Shown: positions 7,964-16,021 of the stretch, piece by piece
Numbering within the stretch: position 1 is the stretch's first letter
How the letters are laid out: every line of letters begins with the position of its first letter
Source: Buttiauxella gaviniae
GTDB taxonomy: Bacteria; Pseudomonadota; Gammaproteobacteria; Enterobacterales; Enterobacteriaceae
Assembly: GCF_040786275.1 (NCBI RefSeq)
Contig: NZ_JBFMVT010000002.1
Span: 992,001 to 1,056,000 of the forward strand
Length of the DNA stretch: 64,000 nt
Direction: 5' to 3'
Translations under genes and position numbers: made by a program
The notes under the pieces: generated by a model
Database searches by the model: none
Told to the model about the DNA's origin: nothing
Seen by the model: only the letters and a program-made list of their open reading frames with translations

Positions 7964-7977
7964 TTTGGTATACCAAA
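7964..7977. promoter_or_regulatory. UxuR/ExuR-type operator, site 3 (perfect)
   Basis: TTTGGTATACCAAA, a perfect 14-base palindrome matching the UxuR/ExuR operator core. It lies between the EIIC and LacI-type genes, next to the ERIC element; the UxuR-like GntR gene at 4177-4950 is the likely binder. Confidence 0.7.
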
Positions 7978-7980
7978 TAA

Positions 7981-8103
7981 ATACCCTAAATAATTCGAGT
8001 TGCAGGAAGACGGCAAAGGAAGGAGTCACAAGGCGCTTACTCAAGTCAGTGATGCGGGTGACTGAAAGCAGCTAACGCACCTGCAACGTGAACTATGAAG
8101 GCT
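7981..8103 (+). repeat. ERIC element (near full length)
   Basis: About 122 bp matching the enterobacterial repetitive intergenic consensus: start ATACCCTAAATAATTCGAGT, centre GGCGCTTACTCAAGTCAGTGA, then GCAGCTAACGCACCTGCAAC. It sits between the PTS operon and the LacI-type gene and can fold as a long hairpin RNA. Confidence 0.85.
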
Positions 8104-8230
8104 AGAAAAGCGTGATCCGGTACGACAAATGGCATAGCGAAGCCGCAAGCCCGATGTTTCATCTCCCCGGCATGGTAAACTAGCGAAATTATGCGACCAC
8201 GCGGCAAGCGTATTAATCAGGAATGAATTG

Positions 8231-9268
8231 ATGGTAACAATGCTGGATGTCGCGCTACGCGCAGGCGTTTCCAAAGCAACGGTATCACGCGTGCTTAACG
8301 GGATTGGGCAAGTCAAAGAGAGCACCCGCGCACAGGTTTTTAACGCCATGGAAGAGTTGGGCTATCGGCCTAATTTTCTGGCTCGCTCGCTGGCAAATCG
8401 CAGCAGCAACAGCGTGGGCCTGGTGGTGTCGACTTTTGATGGGTTTTACTTTGGCCGCCTGTTACAGCAGGCTTCTCGCCAGAGCGAAGCCTGGGGGAAA
8501 CAACTGATTGTCACCGACGGGCATGACACCCCGCAAAAAGAGCTCGAAGCAGTGCAAATGCTGGCAGACCGTCATTGCGATGCAATCGTGCTCTACACCC
8601 GCTTTATGAATGAACGCACATTACTTTCGCTAATGAATAGTATCAAAGTGCCATTGGTGGTGATTAACCGTGACGTCAGCCAGGCGCGCGATCGCTGCGT
8701 ATTCTTTGAACAACAGGATGCCGCGTTTAAAGCAACCGACTACCTCATTGATCAAGGGCATCGCGATATTGCCTGCATCACAGTACCGATTTCCACACCC
8801 ACCGGCCAGGCGCGCCTGATGGGCTATCGAAAAGCGCTGCAAAAACATGGCATTGCCTTTAACGAAGCCCGAGTGAAGTACGGTGATTCAAGCATGATGT
8901 TGGGGCACAAACTTTGTCAGGAATTGCTGGAAAGCCGCGTGAAGTTTACCGCGCTGTTTGCCTGCAACGATGATATGGCGCTTGGGGCGTCAAAAGCTCT
9001 GCACCAGGCAGGCGTGCGGATCCCGCAAGATATTTCGCTGTTTGGGTTTGATGATGCGCCGAGCGCGCAGTGGCTGGAGCCTGCATTATCCAGCGTTTAT
9101 TTGCCCATCGACAGCATGATAACAACCGCTATCGATCAGGCAATAAAGCTGGCAAACGGTGAGTCACTCAAGGCAATCCCACCGTTTGTTGGCAAGCTGG
9201 TGTTACGTGATTCCGTAGGCCCTGGGCCGTTTTACGTTCAGAACAGCTCTAAGGCCAATAATTCCTGA
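8231..9268 (+). CDS. LacI-family regulator, AscG-like
   Basis: 345 residues from the ATG at 8231. N-terminal LacI helix-turn-helix (MLDVALRAGVSKATVSRVLNG), hinge GYRPNFLARSLA, then the sugar-binding core with LFACNDDMALGASKAL and SLFGFDDAPSAQWLEPALSSV. It resembles E. coli AscG, repressor of an aryl-beta-glucoside PTS operon, and is divergent from a beta-glucoside PTS operon, so local repression by this protein is likely. Its last 31 bases overlap the 3' end of lysA on the opposite strand. Confidence 0.88.
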   Translation: MVTMLDVALRAGVSKATVSRVLNGIGQVKESTRAQVFNAMEELGYRPNFLARSLANRSSNSVGLVVSTFDGFYFGRLLQQASRQSEAWGKQLIVTDGHDTPQKELEAVQMLADRHCDAIVLYTRFMNERTLLSLMNSIKVPLVVINRDVSQARDRCVFFEQQDAAFKATDYLIDQGHRDIACITVPISTPTGQARLMGYRKALQKHGIAFNEARVKYGDSSMMLGHKLCQELLESRVKFTALFACNDDMALGASKALHQAGVRIPQDISLFGFDDAPSAQWLEPALSSVYLPIDSMITTAIDQAIKLANGESLKAIPPFVGKLVLRDSVGPGPFYVQNSSKANNS

Positions 9269-10500
9269 ATCGTCTGACGGCGGCGAATCAAGCGCGCCTG
9301 ACCGTTATCAAACAACACTTCCGGCAACAATGGGCGGCTATTATAGTTGGACGACATAGACGCGCCGTACGCTCCTGTGTCGTGCAGCACCAGATAATCG
9401 CCCACTTGCACCGGGGGCAGCGCGCGCGTTTCCACTTTGCCGCCTTCCTGCTGGGTAAACACGTCACCTGACTCACACAACGGCCCCGCCACCACCGTTT
9501 CGACTAATGGCTGCGCGGTCAGGTCGCGACCGTCGCCCGCCAGGGCTGAAATATGGTGATAACTGCCATACATTGAAGGCCGCATTAAGTCGTTAAAGCC
9601 TGCATCAATCAGCACAAAGTGGCGCGAGCCCATATTTTTGACCGAACGCACCTGCGCCACCAGCACACCGGACTCCGCCACCAGGAAACGACCTGGCTCA
9701 ATTTCCAGCTTCACCGGGTGTCCCAAACGCTGCGCGATTTTTTCGCGTGCGGCATTCCACAGCCCGTAATAGTGACTGGTGTCGATAGTTTCTTCGCCTT
9801 CGCGATAAGGAATGGATAACCCGCCACCTGCGGAAATGGCTTCCAAATCCTGTCCAAAATCAATGACCTGCTGCACCATCGCGCCACAAACCCGTTCCAG
9901 GTGACCATAATCCACACCTGAACCAATATGCATATGAATGCCGACCAGATGGAGTTTGTAACGCTGAATCACCTCCAGCGCCTGCGGTAAATCAGCGTGC
10001 CAGATGCCGTGTTTACTGTTCTCGCCGCCGGTATTGGTTTTCTGGCTGTGACCATGACCAAAACCAGGATTGACGCGCAGCCAAACGCGATGGCCCGGCG
10101 AGACTTCACCCAACTGTTGCAGCATGTCGACAGAACCGGCGTTCACCGGAATTTGCTGCTCCGCCACCAGCGCCAGGGTAGCCTGGTCAATCATATCCGC
10201 GGTGAATACGATATCGTCGTGATTCTCAAGTGGCTTATACCCCGCGGCTAACGCACGCTCAATTTCGCCCTGAGAGACAGAATCCACTTTCACGCCCTGC
10301 TCACGCATCAGGCGCAGAATATGAATATTGGAACAGGCTTTTTGCGCAAAACGAATGACATCAAACTGGCGCAACTGGGCAATTTGCTGGCGAATAATCT
10401 CAGCATCATAAACCCAGACCGGGCAGCCAAATTCAGCAGGCAGCGCCAGTAAATTTTGCGTATTCAAAGCGGTGTCGGTGTTATTCAGGGGGCGTGGCAT
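9238..10500 (-). CDS. lysA: LysA, diaminopimelate decarboxylase
   Basis: 420 residues from the ATG at 10500, the same length as E. coli LysA. It is a fold-type III PLP enzyme that decarboxylates meso-diaminopimelate to L-lysine, the last step of lysine synthesis. Lys54 in RFAQKACSN is the PLP Schiff-base lysine. Other landmarks are HMHIGSGVDY, the glycine-rich AISAGGGLS, EPGRFLVAESG, and the CESGDVF motif supplying the cross-subunit active site. Divergent from lysR, its known activator in E. coli. Its 3' end overlaps the convergent LacI-type gene by 31 bases. Confidence 0.97.
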   Translation of the reverse strand: MPRPLNNTDTALNTQNLLALPAEFGCPVWVYDAEIIRQQIAQLRQFDVIRFAQKACSNIHILRLMREQGVKVDSVSQGEIERALAAGYKPLENHDDIVFTADMIDQATLALVAEQQIPVNAGSVDMLQQLGEVSPGHRVWLRVNPGFGHGHSQKTNTGGENSKHGIWHADLPQALEVIQRYKLHLVGIHMHIGSGVDYGHLERVCGAMVQQVIDFGQDLEAISAGGGLSIPYREGEETIDTSHYYGLWNAAREKIAQRLGHPVKLEIEPGRFLVAESGVLVAQVRSVKNMGSRHFVLIDAGFNDLMRPSMYGSYHHISALAGDGRDLTAQPLVETVVAGPLCESGDVFTQQEGGKVETRALPPVQVGDYLVLHDTGAYGASMSSNYNSRPLLPEVLFDNGQARLIRRRQTIQELLALELF

Positions 10501-10612
10501 GGTTGGCTCCGGCAACAAATCATTTTTTGTATTACGCCATAGAGTGAGATGAAGAAAAAATATCGATTTCTCGCAAGTCTATTCATATATGATATGGATT
10601 AAGGAGATTAAC

Positions 10613-11536
10613 ATGCCCGCAATCACGCTACGCCATATCGAAATCTTTCACGCGGTGATGACCGCCGGAAACCTCACCGAAGCCGCAGGGTTGCTGCACA
10701 CCTCGCAGCCCACCGTCAGCCGTGAACTGGCTAGATTCGAAAAACTGATTGGCCTGCAAGTGTTCGAGCGTAGCCGTGGACGCTTACACCCCACGGTTCA
10801 GGGTTTGCGCCTGTTTGAAGAAGTGCAGCGCTCCTGGTATGGGCTGGACAGAATTTTAAGCGCCGCAGAAAGCCTGCGCGAGTTTCGCCAGGGCGAGCTT
10901 TCCATTGCCTGCCTGCCGGTATTTTCGCAGTCGTTCTTGCCGATGTTGGTGCAGCCTTTTCTGGCGCGCTACCCGGATCTGAGCCTGAATATTGTGCCGC
11001 AGGAATCGCCGTTGTTAGAGGAGTGGTTGTCAGCGCAGCGCCACGATTTAGGGTTTACCGAAAATACCGCAACGCCTGCCGGAACAGAGCGCCAGACATT
11101 GCTGACGCTCAACGAGGTATGCGTATTACCCGCAGGCCACAGCCTCGCAAAGAAAAAGGTGCTTACGCCACAGGATTTTGCCGGGGAAAATTACATTAGC
11201 CTGTCGCGCACCGACAGCTATCGTCAGCTTCTGGACTCGCTCTTTCAGGAGCACGACGTTAAGCGTCGGATGGTGATGGAAACGCACAGCGCAGCCTCGG
11301 TTTGTGCGATGGTGCGCGCGGGAGTGGGCGTATCCGTGGTCAATCCTTTGACCGCTTTAGATTATGCTTCAAGCGGCGTGGTTACCCGCCGTTTTAGCAT
11401 CTCGGTGCCGTTTACCGTGAGCCTGATTCGCCCCCTGCACCGCCCGGCGTCCGCACTTGTCACGGCTTTCAGCGAGCATCTACAAAACAGTATGCAGGTT
11501 TACATTGAGCCGTTAAACGCCCTGCTCGATGCCTGA
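10613..11536 (+). CDS. lysR: LysR, transcriptional activator of lysA
   Basis: 307 residues from the ATG at 10613 (ribosome site AAGGAG). It has the LysR-family helix-turn-helix (LRHIEIFHAVMTAGNLTEAA, TSQPTVSRELARFEK) and a periplasmic-binding-like coinducer domain (GELSIACLPVFSQSFLP, ETHSAASVCAMVRAGVGVSVVNPL). It is very close to E. coli LysR, which activates divergent lysA when diaminopimelate accumulates and lysine is low, and represses itself. The 112-base gap to lysA holds the shared control region. Confidence 0.96.
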   Translation: MPAITLRHIEIFHAVMTAGNLTEAAGLLHTSQPTVSRELARFEKLIGLQVFERSRGRLHPTVQGLRLFEEVQRSWYGLDRILSAAESLREFRQGELSIACLPVFSQSFLPMLVQPFLARYPDLSLNIVPQESPLLEEWLSAQRHDLGFTENTATPAGTERQTLLTLNEVCVLPAGHSLAKKKVLTPQDFAGENYISLSRTDSYRQLLDSLFQEHDVKRRMVMETHSAASVCAMVRAGVGVSVVNPLTALDYASSGVVTRRFSISVPFTVSLIRPLHRPASALVTAFSEHLQNSMQVYIEPLNALLDA

Positions 11537-11537
11537 T

Positions 11538-12704
11538 TTACTGCTCCGCCACCGGCTGGTGGTGACCGGTGCCACTGCTAAAGTTAATCAAACAAATCAC
11601 CAGCCCGATAGCCGCAAGCCCTGCGGCGGCAACCGGAACGGCAGTTAAACCATAACCGTGGGCAATCACTGTCCCACCCACCCAGGCACCTAACGCGTTC
11701 CCGACATTAAACGCGGCAATGTTCAGGGTCGACACCAGATTGGGCGCGTCTTTACCATGCAGAACAACGTTGATTTGCAATGCGGGTACGGTGGCAAAAG
11801 CCGCCATCGCCCAAAGGAACAGCGTAATTTCGGCAAGCCACATGCCGTGGCTGGTCCAGCGGAACAGCAACGAGAAGATAGCGATCAGGCTAAAACTGAG
11901 GATCAAACTAAAAGAGACGCGCCAGTCGGCAAGACGCCCGCCCAGAATATTACCCACCGTTAAGCCTGCACCGATCAGGAACAGCGTCCAGCTCACGCCT
12001 TGATGCGTAACGCCCGTTACCTGCAATAACATTGGTGCGATATAGCTAAATAAAGTAAACATCGCCGCGGCAAAAAAGACCGTCATCGCCAGAGAAAGCC
12101 AGAGCTTACCGTTAGCCAGCGCGCTGACTTCACGCTTCAGGTCAGCAGGCGTTTCCTCTTTTTGTGACGGCAGGCTAACCATCAGCGCAATAAAGGCCAC
12201 AACGCCGATGATGGCCACGCCCCAGAACGTCGAGCGCCATCCGTATAACTGACCAAACCAGGTGCCAATGGGTACGCCGAGCACATTGGCTAACGTCAGG
12301 CCGGTGAACATCAGCGCGACCGCCGAGGCTTTCCGGTTTGGCGCAACCAGGCTGGCGGCGACTACCGCACCGATACCAAAGAATGCACCATGACAAAGTG
12401 CCGTAATAATGCGAGCCAGCATCAGGAAATGGTAATTAAGCGCCAGCGCACACAAAATATTGCCGACGATAAATATCACCATCAGCAGCACAAGTGAAAG
12501 TTTGCGAGGTAATCGGGCGGTCAGTAACGCCATAATCGGTGCGCCAATCGCCACGCCAAGCGCATAGCCGCTAATCAGCCACCCTGCCGTGGGAATCGAA
12601 ATCGACAAATCCCCAGCCACATCGGGCAACAGGCCCATAATAACGAACTCCGTCGTGCCGATGGCAAACGCACTCATCGCCAGCGCGAGTAAGGAAACAG
12701 GCAT
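11538..12704 (-). CDS. MFS transporter, DHA1 family (YdhP/AraJ-like)
   Basis: 388 residues with twelve predicted membrane segments. The start MPVSLLALAMSAFAIGTTEFVIMGLLP and the downstream GWLISGYALGVAIGAPIMALLTARLPRK are typical of DHA1 drug/sugar efflux proteins such as YdhP and AraJ. Further conserved pieces are GAFFGIGAVVAA, FTGLTLANVLGVPIGTW and FNVGNALGAWVGG. These are proton-driven exporters of the inner membrane; the substrate is unknown. It stands where E. coli has other genes between lysR and ygeA, converges on lysR with one base between stops, and has no obvious partner. Confidence 0.85.
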   Translation of the reverse strand: MPVSLLALAMSAFAIGTTEFVIMGLLPDVAGDLSISIPTAGWLISGYALGVAIGAPIMALLTARLPRKLSLVLLMVIFIVGNILCALALNYHFLMLARIITALCHGAFFGIGAVVAASLVAPNRKASAVALMFTGLTLANVLGVPIGTWFGQLYGWRSTFWGVAIIGVVAFIALMVSLPSQKEETPADLKREVSALANGKLWLSLAMTVFFAAAMFTLFSYIAPMLLQVTGVTHQGVSWTLFLIGAGLTVGNILGGRLADWRVSFSLILSFSLIAIFSLLFRWTSHGMWLAEITLFLWAMAAFATVPALQINVVLHGKDAPNLVSTLNIAAFNVGNALGAWVGGTVIAHGYGLTAVPVAAAGLAAIGLVICLINFSSGTGHHQPVAEQ

Positions 12705-12829
12705 GGAATGACTCCAGGTTATAGAAATAACAAAAGGCGGGAGCTCATAGCTATGCCGCCAGATTGCGAGGATCTCAGAGGTGCAGCTTGTTTGAATGAC
12801 CGCCTGCTGCTTAACAAATTAATAACACA

Positions 12830-12853
12830 AAAAACGCCGAGTGTGACCCGGCG
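12830..12853 (-). terminator. Rho-independent terminator after ygeA
   Basis: On the minus strand a CGCCG / CGGCG stem with a 9-base loop is followed by six T residues, about 60 bases past the ygeA stop. Confidence 0.75.
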
Positions 12854-12910
12854 CACATTAAGGATACTCTTTTCCAGCGATTAACCTTCTGAAAATAAGT
12901 AATAAAAAAA

Positions 12911-13606
12911 CTATTCCGTTAGCATAAATTTCACCGCATCTTCAGCGTGAATAGCCGCAGTATCAAACACCGGTAGCGGGCAGTCCTGCTGGTTTAATAG
13001 CAGGCCGATTTCGGTACAGCCAAAAATCACACCCTGCGCCCCTTGCGCCTGTAACTCTTCAATCACCTGTTGATAATAACGCTTCGATTCTTCTGTGATT
13101 TTGCCGAGGCAAAGTTCTTCAAAAATGATCTGGTTGATTCGCAAACGCGCTTCCTGGTCTGGAATCAATGACTCAATGCCAAACTCAGCGTTTAGACGGC
13201 CGCTATAGAAATCCTGCTCCATAGTGTAACGCGTGCCGAGCAGTGCAACTCGTTGCACGTTTTGCGCCGTGATTGCGCGGCCCGTCGCATCCGCGATATG
13301 TAAGAACGGCAGCGAGCAGCGCGATTCAATATGATGGGCCACCTTGTGCATGGTGTTAGTGCACAGCACAATCCCTTCCGCACCCGCTTTCTGTAAACCC
13401 AGAGCCGCCTGCGCCAGCATATCTCCCGCCAGATCCCACTCGCCCTGCGACTGACAAGCCTCAATTTCATGAAAATCAACGCTATGAAGCAAAATCTTTG
13501 CTGAGTGCAAGCCGCCCAAACGCTGCTTAACCCCTTCGTTGATCAAACGATAATAAGGAATCGTCGATTCCCAGCTCATTCCGCCCAGCAAACCTATTGT
13601 TTTCAT
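12911..13606 (-). CDS. ygeA: YgeA, broad-specificity amino-acid racemase
   Basis: 231 residues, the length of E. coli YgeA. Asp/Glu racemase superfamily, PLP-independent, using two cysteines as acid/base. These are visible as Cys82 in [11 protein letters not shown] and Cys197 in [11 protein letters not shown], each in its conserved motif. The N-terminus [19 protein letters not shown] is typical. YgeA interconverts several L- and D-amino acids, including homoserine. Its position downstream of lysA-lysR matches E. coli synteny. Confidence 0.95.
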   Translation of the reverse strand: MKTIGLLGGMSWESTIPYYRLINEGVKQRLGGLHSAKILLHSVDFHEIEACQSQGEWDLAGDMLAQAALGLQKAGAEGIVLCTNTMHKVAHHIESRCSLPFLHIADATGRAITAQNVQRVALLGTRYTMEQDFYSGRLNAEFGIESLIPDQEARLRINQIIFEELCLGKITEESKRYYQQVIEELQAQGAQGVIFGCTEIGLLLNQQDCPLPVFDTAAIHAEDAVKFMLTE

Positions 13607-13734
13607 TTTTATTTACCCCTTCGCCTTTATTACTTCGGTTATATCAGAGAGTGCATCGGGCTGGAAAGCGTGATCCGCCTTACAAAACGTGGGGGAAAAC
13701 TGTCGCAAGTTCTTTTTTCAGGATACGATTATTT

Positions 13735-13755
13735 AAATGAAACAACGTTTCACAT
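13735..13755 (+). promoter_or_regulatory. KdgR box before kdgF
   Basis: Core TGAAACAACGTTTCA, a perfect match to the TGAAAC-N3-GTTTCA pattern of KdgR operators. It lies directly ahead of the kdgF ribosome site, so KdgR should block this gene until 2-keto-3-deoxygluconate accumulates. Confidence 0.85.
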
Positions 13756-13771
13756 AAAAAAGGATCCGTAC

Positions 13772-14095
13772 ATGTTTACGTTTATTAAAGATACCCAACT
13801 GGAAGATTTAGGTGCAGGTGTAAGCCGCCGCATTCTGGCGCACGATGGAAAAATGATGGGGGTACAGGTTAACTTTGAAAAGGGCGCCGTTGGCCCGATG
13901 CATAACCATCCGCATGAGCAGTTAACCTATGTGCTTTCCGGAGAATTTGAGTTCACCATCGGCGAAGAAACGCATCGCGTAACCGCAGGCGATACCCTTT
14001 ATAAAGAACCCCACGTCATGCACGGGTGTGTCTGCCTGGCCGCCGGTACGCTGCTGGACACCTTCACCCCCATGCGTGAAGACTTCCTGAAGTAA
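13772..14095 (+). CDS. kdgF: KdgF, cupin protein of uronate metabolism
   Basis: 107 residues from the ATG at 13772 (ribosome site AAAAAGG). It is a single cupin barrel; metal-ligand candidates are in GPMHNHPHEQLTYVLSG (His44, His46, His48, Gln50) and His84 in PHVMHG. KdgF catalyses ring opening of 4,5-unsaturated galacturonate/uronate to the linear keto form, feeding KduI/KduD in pectin and alginate breakdown. A KdgR box sits just upstream and the rest of the oligogalacturonide genes follow within 10 kb. An upstream in-frame extension to 13505 is not credible because the operator lies inside it. Confidence 0.92.
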   Translation: MFTFIKDTQLEDLGAGVSRRILAHDGKMMGVQVNFEKGAVGPMHNHPHEQLTYVLSGEFEFTIGEETHRVTAGDTLYKEPHVMHGCVCLAAGTLLDTFTPMREDFLK

Positions 14096-14100
14096 GAATA

Positions 14101-14137
14101 AAAAAACGGCTCCTTTATTCCACATAAAGGAGCCGTT
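14101..14137 (-). terminator. Terminator between kdgF and fepE
   Basis: Perfect 14-bp stem AACGGCTCCTTTAT / ATAAAGGAGCCGTT with a 5-base loop. On the minus strand it is followed by a T-run, so it ends fepE; it may also stop kdgF transcripts. Confidence 0.85.
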
Positions 14138-14152
14138 GATGCAAAAGCAAAT

Positions 14153-15268
14153 TTAAATTTCTTCGATATTTATGCGAGAGGCCATTGCCCGGCGAGCCAG
14201 AACCGACCCCGCTGCGACGATCAAGCCAATCATTGCAGCCAGCACAATAATCAGGGATTTTCCTGGGCCGTCTTTTTTCACAGGGAATGAAGGCTGCATT
14301 TGGTATTTGTAAGGAGTGAAATCGATCTCACCCAGGTTCACCACCTCCAAAGCGCTAAGTACATGCTCGCGGTTTTGTACCGAGACATTTAATTGCGCCA
14401 CATCTTTGATCGACTGTTCAATTTTCAGCTTTTCGGCTAACCCATTCGCCCCAAGAGCAACCGAGTAATCCGGATCGTCTTTCACTGCCTGACCGTTGCT
14501 ATAAACCGGATTTTTCAGTCCTGCCGCATTTGCCACCTGCAATGAGTAGCCTAAACGTTCAACATTAATATTGTGTTGGTTTTGAAGACTATTACGCTCA
14601 AGCGCCAGCTGATCTTTTTCAAAGGCCACTTTCAGCTCAACGGCACTTTTCACGCTGTTGATGACATCTTTATTGACTTCAGCCGTAATAAACTGAATGT
14701 AATTTTGCAGTACTTGCTGGGCATCATTCGAGTCAGGCGCGGTAAAACTCAGCGTCCAGGAGGTGTAAGGCACATCGTCAGGTTTTTTAGGATCGGCATT
14801 GTTAACGGCGGTGAATTTTTGCGAGACGCTGACAATCGCTTTGTACAACTCGCTCTTATCAACATCAGCGTTCTTCACCAAAGCCTGGACATAAGGTGAC
14901 TCCGCCAGGAATTTCTCACGAAGTTCTTGTGAGTCAAATTTCTTCAGAAATGAATTATAGAGGCTGCCGGAATCAAGGTTCGTCTCAACGCCAAGAACCG
15001 TCATTTTCACCATCGCCCGCTGTAACCCGTTAATCTCCTCGGTTTCAGGGGGGGTGACAATCGCCTGGCTGGTCCATTTTTGCGGCAACAAGAAACTGGC
15101 GGCCAGTCCACACAGTGCAAACAGTAGCGTGATAATGATTATCTGTTTTCTTGCAGCAAAGAGCGTAGACAATAAGTCTAGTAAATCGATCTCCTCATGG
15201 CGCGGAGCCATCACGGGATAGGGAGAAACGTTTTCTAAACGATTGGTTTTCATTTCTATAGAAGACAT
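14153..15268 (-). CDS. fepE: FepE, Wzz-type O-antigen chain-length regulator
   Basis: 371 residues. It has the co-polymerase layout of Wzz proteins: a short cytoplasmic N-terminus, TM1 at about 38-60 (QIIIITLLFALCGLAASFLLPQKW), a long periplasmic helical region, and TM2 near 335-355 preceded by the Pro-rich FPVKKDGPGKS. Similarity to E. coli/Salmonella FepE is high (LLPQKWTS, YTSWTLSFTAP, NAAGLKNPVYSNGQAVKDDPD). FepE sets very long O-antigen chain lengths with the Wzy polymerase. It is away from its usual fep neighbourhood and lies inside the pectin regulon without functional link. Confidence 0.92.
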   Translation of the reverse strand: MSSIEMKTNRLENVSPYPVMAPRHEEIDLLDLLSTLFAARKQIIIITLLFALCGLAASFLLPQKWTSQAIVTPPETEEINGLQRAMVKMTVLGVETNLDSGSLYNSFLKKFDSQELREKFLAESPYVQALVKNADVDKSELYKAIVSVSQKFTAVNNADPKKPDDVPYTSWTLSFTAPDSNDAQQVLQNYIQFITAEVNKDVINSVKSAVELKVAFEKDQLALERNSLQNQHNINVERLGYSLQVANAAGLKNPVYSNGQAVKDDPDYSVALGANGLAEKLKIEQSIKDVAQLNVSVQNREHVLSALEVVNLGEIDFTPYKYQMQPSFPVKKDGPGKSLIIVLAAMIGLIVAAGSVLARRAMASRINIEEI

Positions 15269-15357
15269 AGCCAGCTTTTATTTTATTGAGAAAAAGACCT
15301 GCTCCACTCCCGCGTAACGAGTAAGTGGTCGCAAAGTTTGCATCACAGAATGGAGAC

Positions 15358-15429
15358 TATACCCAAAATAATTCGAGTTGCCGGAAGGCGGCAAGCGAGC
15401 GCACCTGCAGCTTGAAGTATGCCGGTATA
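15358..15429 (+). repeat. ERIC element, internally deleted (72 bp)
   Basis: Begins TATACCCAAAATAATTCGAG and ends ACCTGCAGCTTGAAGTATG plus CCGGTATA; the central ERIC segment of about 55 bases is missing compared with the copy at 7981-8103. Both ends are intact, so it is a clean internal deletion. Confidence 0.8.
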
Positions 15430-15696
15430 TCAGAAACTAAATTGGATGAATGACGACATATCAATATCTTGCAAAGATCAAAGTCGATGACAAGACGTTC
15501 AAATAACATCCATTTACCATTCCGAAACACACCCATAACAAAGCCATAGCTTTGTAATTACACGAAATATTCCTGATGGGTCGGTATTATTCCCAAGATT
15601 TGTCCTAAAAACAACCACCAACTATTGCAGTTTCAAAAACTTTAAAAATCTTTTCCACTCCCTCTTCACCTTAAAACCTCGCCCGATTCACATAAT

Positions 15697-15723
15697 CGAA
15701 ACAGCGTTTCGACTTCGATCACA
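15697..15723 (+). promoter_or_regulatory. KdgR box and CRP half-site upstream of togMNAB
   Basis: CGAAACAGCGTTTCG (15697-15711) fits the KdgR pattern with symmetric end changes. It is followed by TCGATCACATTT, whose TCACATTT matches one arm of a CRP site; the left arm is poor. A second KdgR box follows at 15773. Confidence 0.6.
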
Positions 15724-15772
15724 TTTCCACCATGAATAGAATGACTCAGTTACAAATCGTAATAACATTAAT

Positions 15773-15787
15773 TAAAACATCGTTTCA
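15773..15787 (+). promoter_or_regulatory. KdgR box 2 upstream of togMNAB
   Basis: TAAAACATCGTTTCA, one change from the KdgR pattern TGAAAC-N3-GTTTCA. The 750-base gap 15269-16021 otherwise holds the short ERIC element and two tiny ORFs, with no larger gene. Confidence 0.65.
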
Positions 15788-15901
15788 GTAAACAGAAACC
15801 ACGGTTCGTATGTTTATGAAATCCGTACACCGAAACGGAAATCAAAAACGGTAAATGAAACTTTAACTATCTAATTATCAATCAATTATCAGGGAATGAA
15901 T

Positions 15902-15961
15902 ATGACGTGTACGCCCAGAGCTTTCCGACCCATCCGCTGTTATTCACGGGTAAGGCAATGA
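15902..15961 (+). CDS. Possible 19-codon leader peptide before togM
   Basis: ATG preceded by AGGGA at good spacing; it encodes MTCTPRAFRPIRCYSRVRQ. Its stop overlaps (ATGA) a second 12-codon ORF, 15958-15996 (MSFKNDFVKKHF). Neither has known homologues that I recognise. They could be leader peptides or chance ORFs in the tog 5' untranslated region. Confidence 0.25.
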   Translation: MTCTPRAFRPIRCYSRVRQ

Positions 15962-16021
15962 GTTTCAAGAACGATTTTGTCAAAAAACATTTTTAAACCA
16001 TTGATCGCCAGGTAGGTATGT

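Noticed and set aside
13505-13771. Long N-terminal extension of KdgF
   Set aside because: KdgF proteins are about 110 residues; the extension overlaps ygeA and contains the KdgR box.
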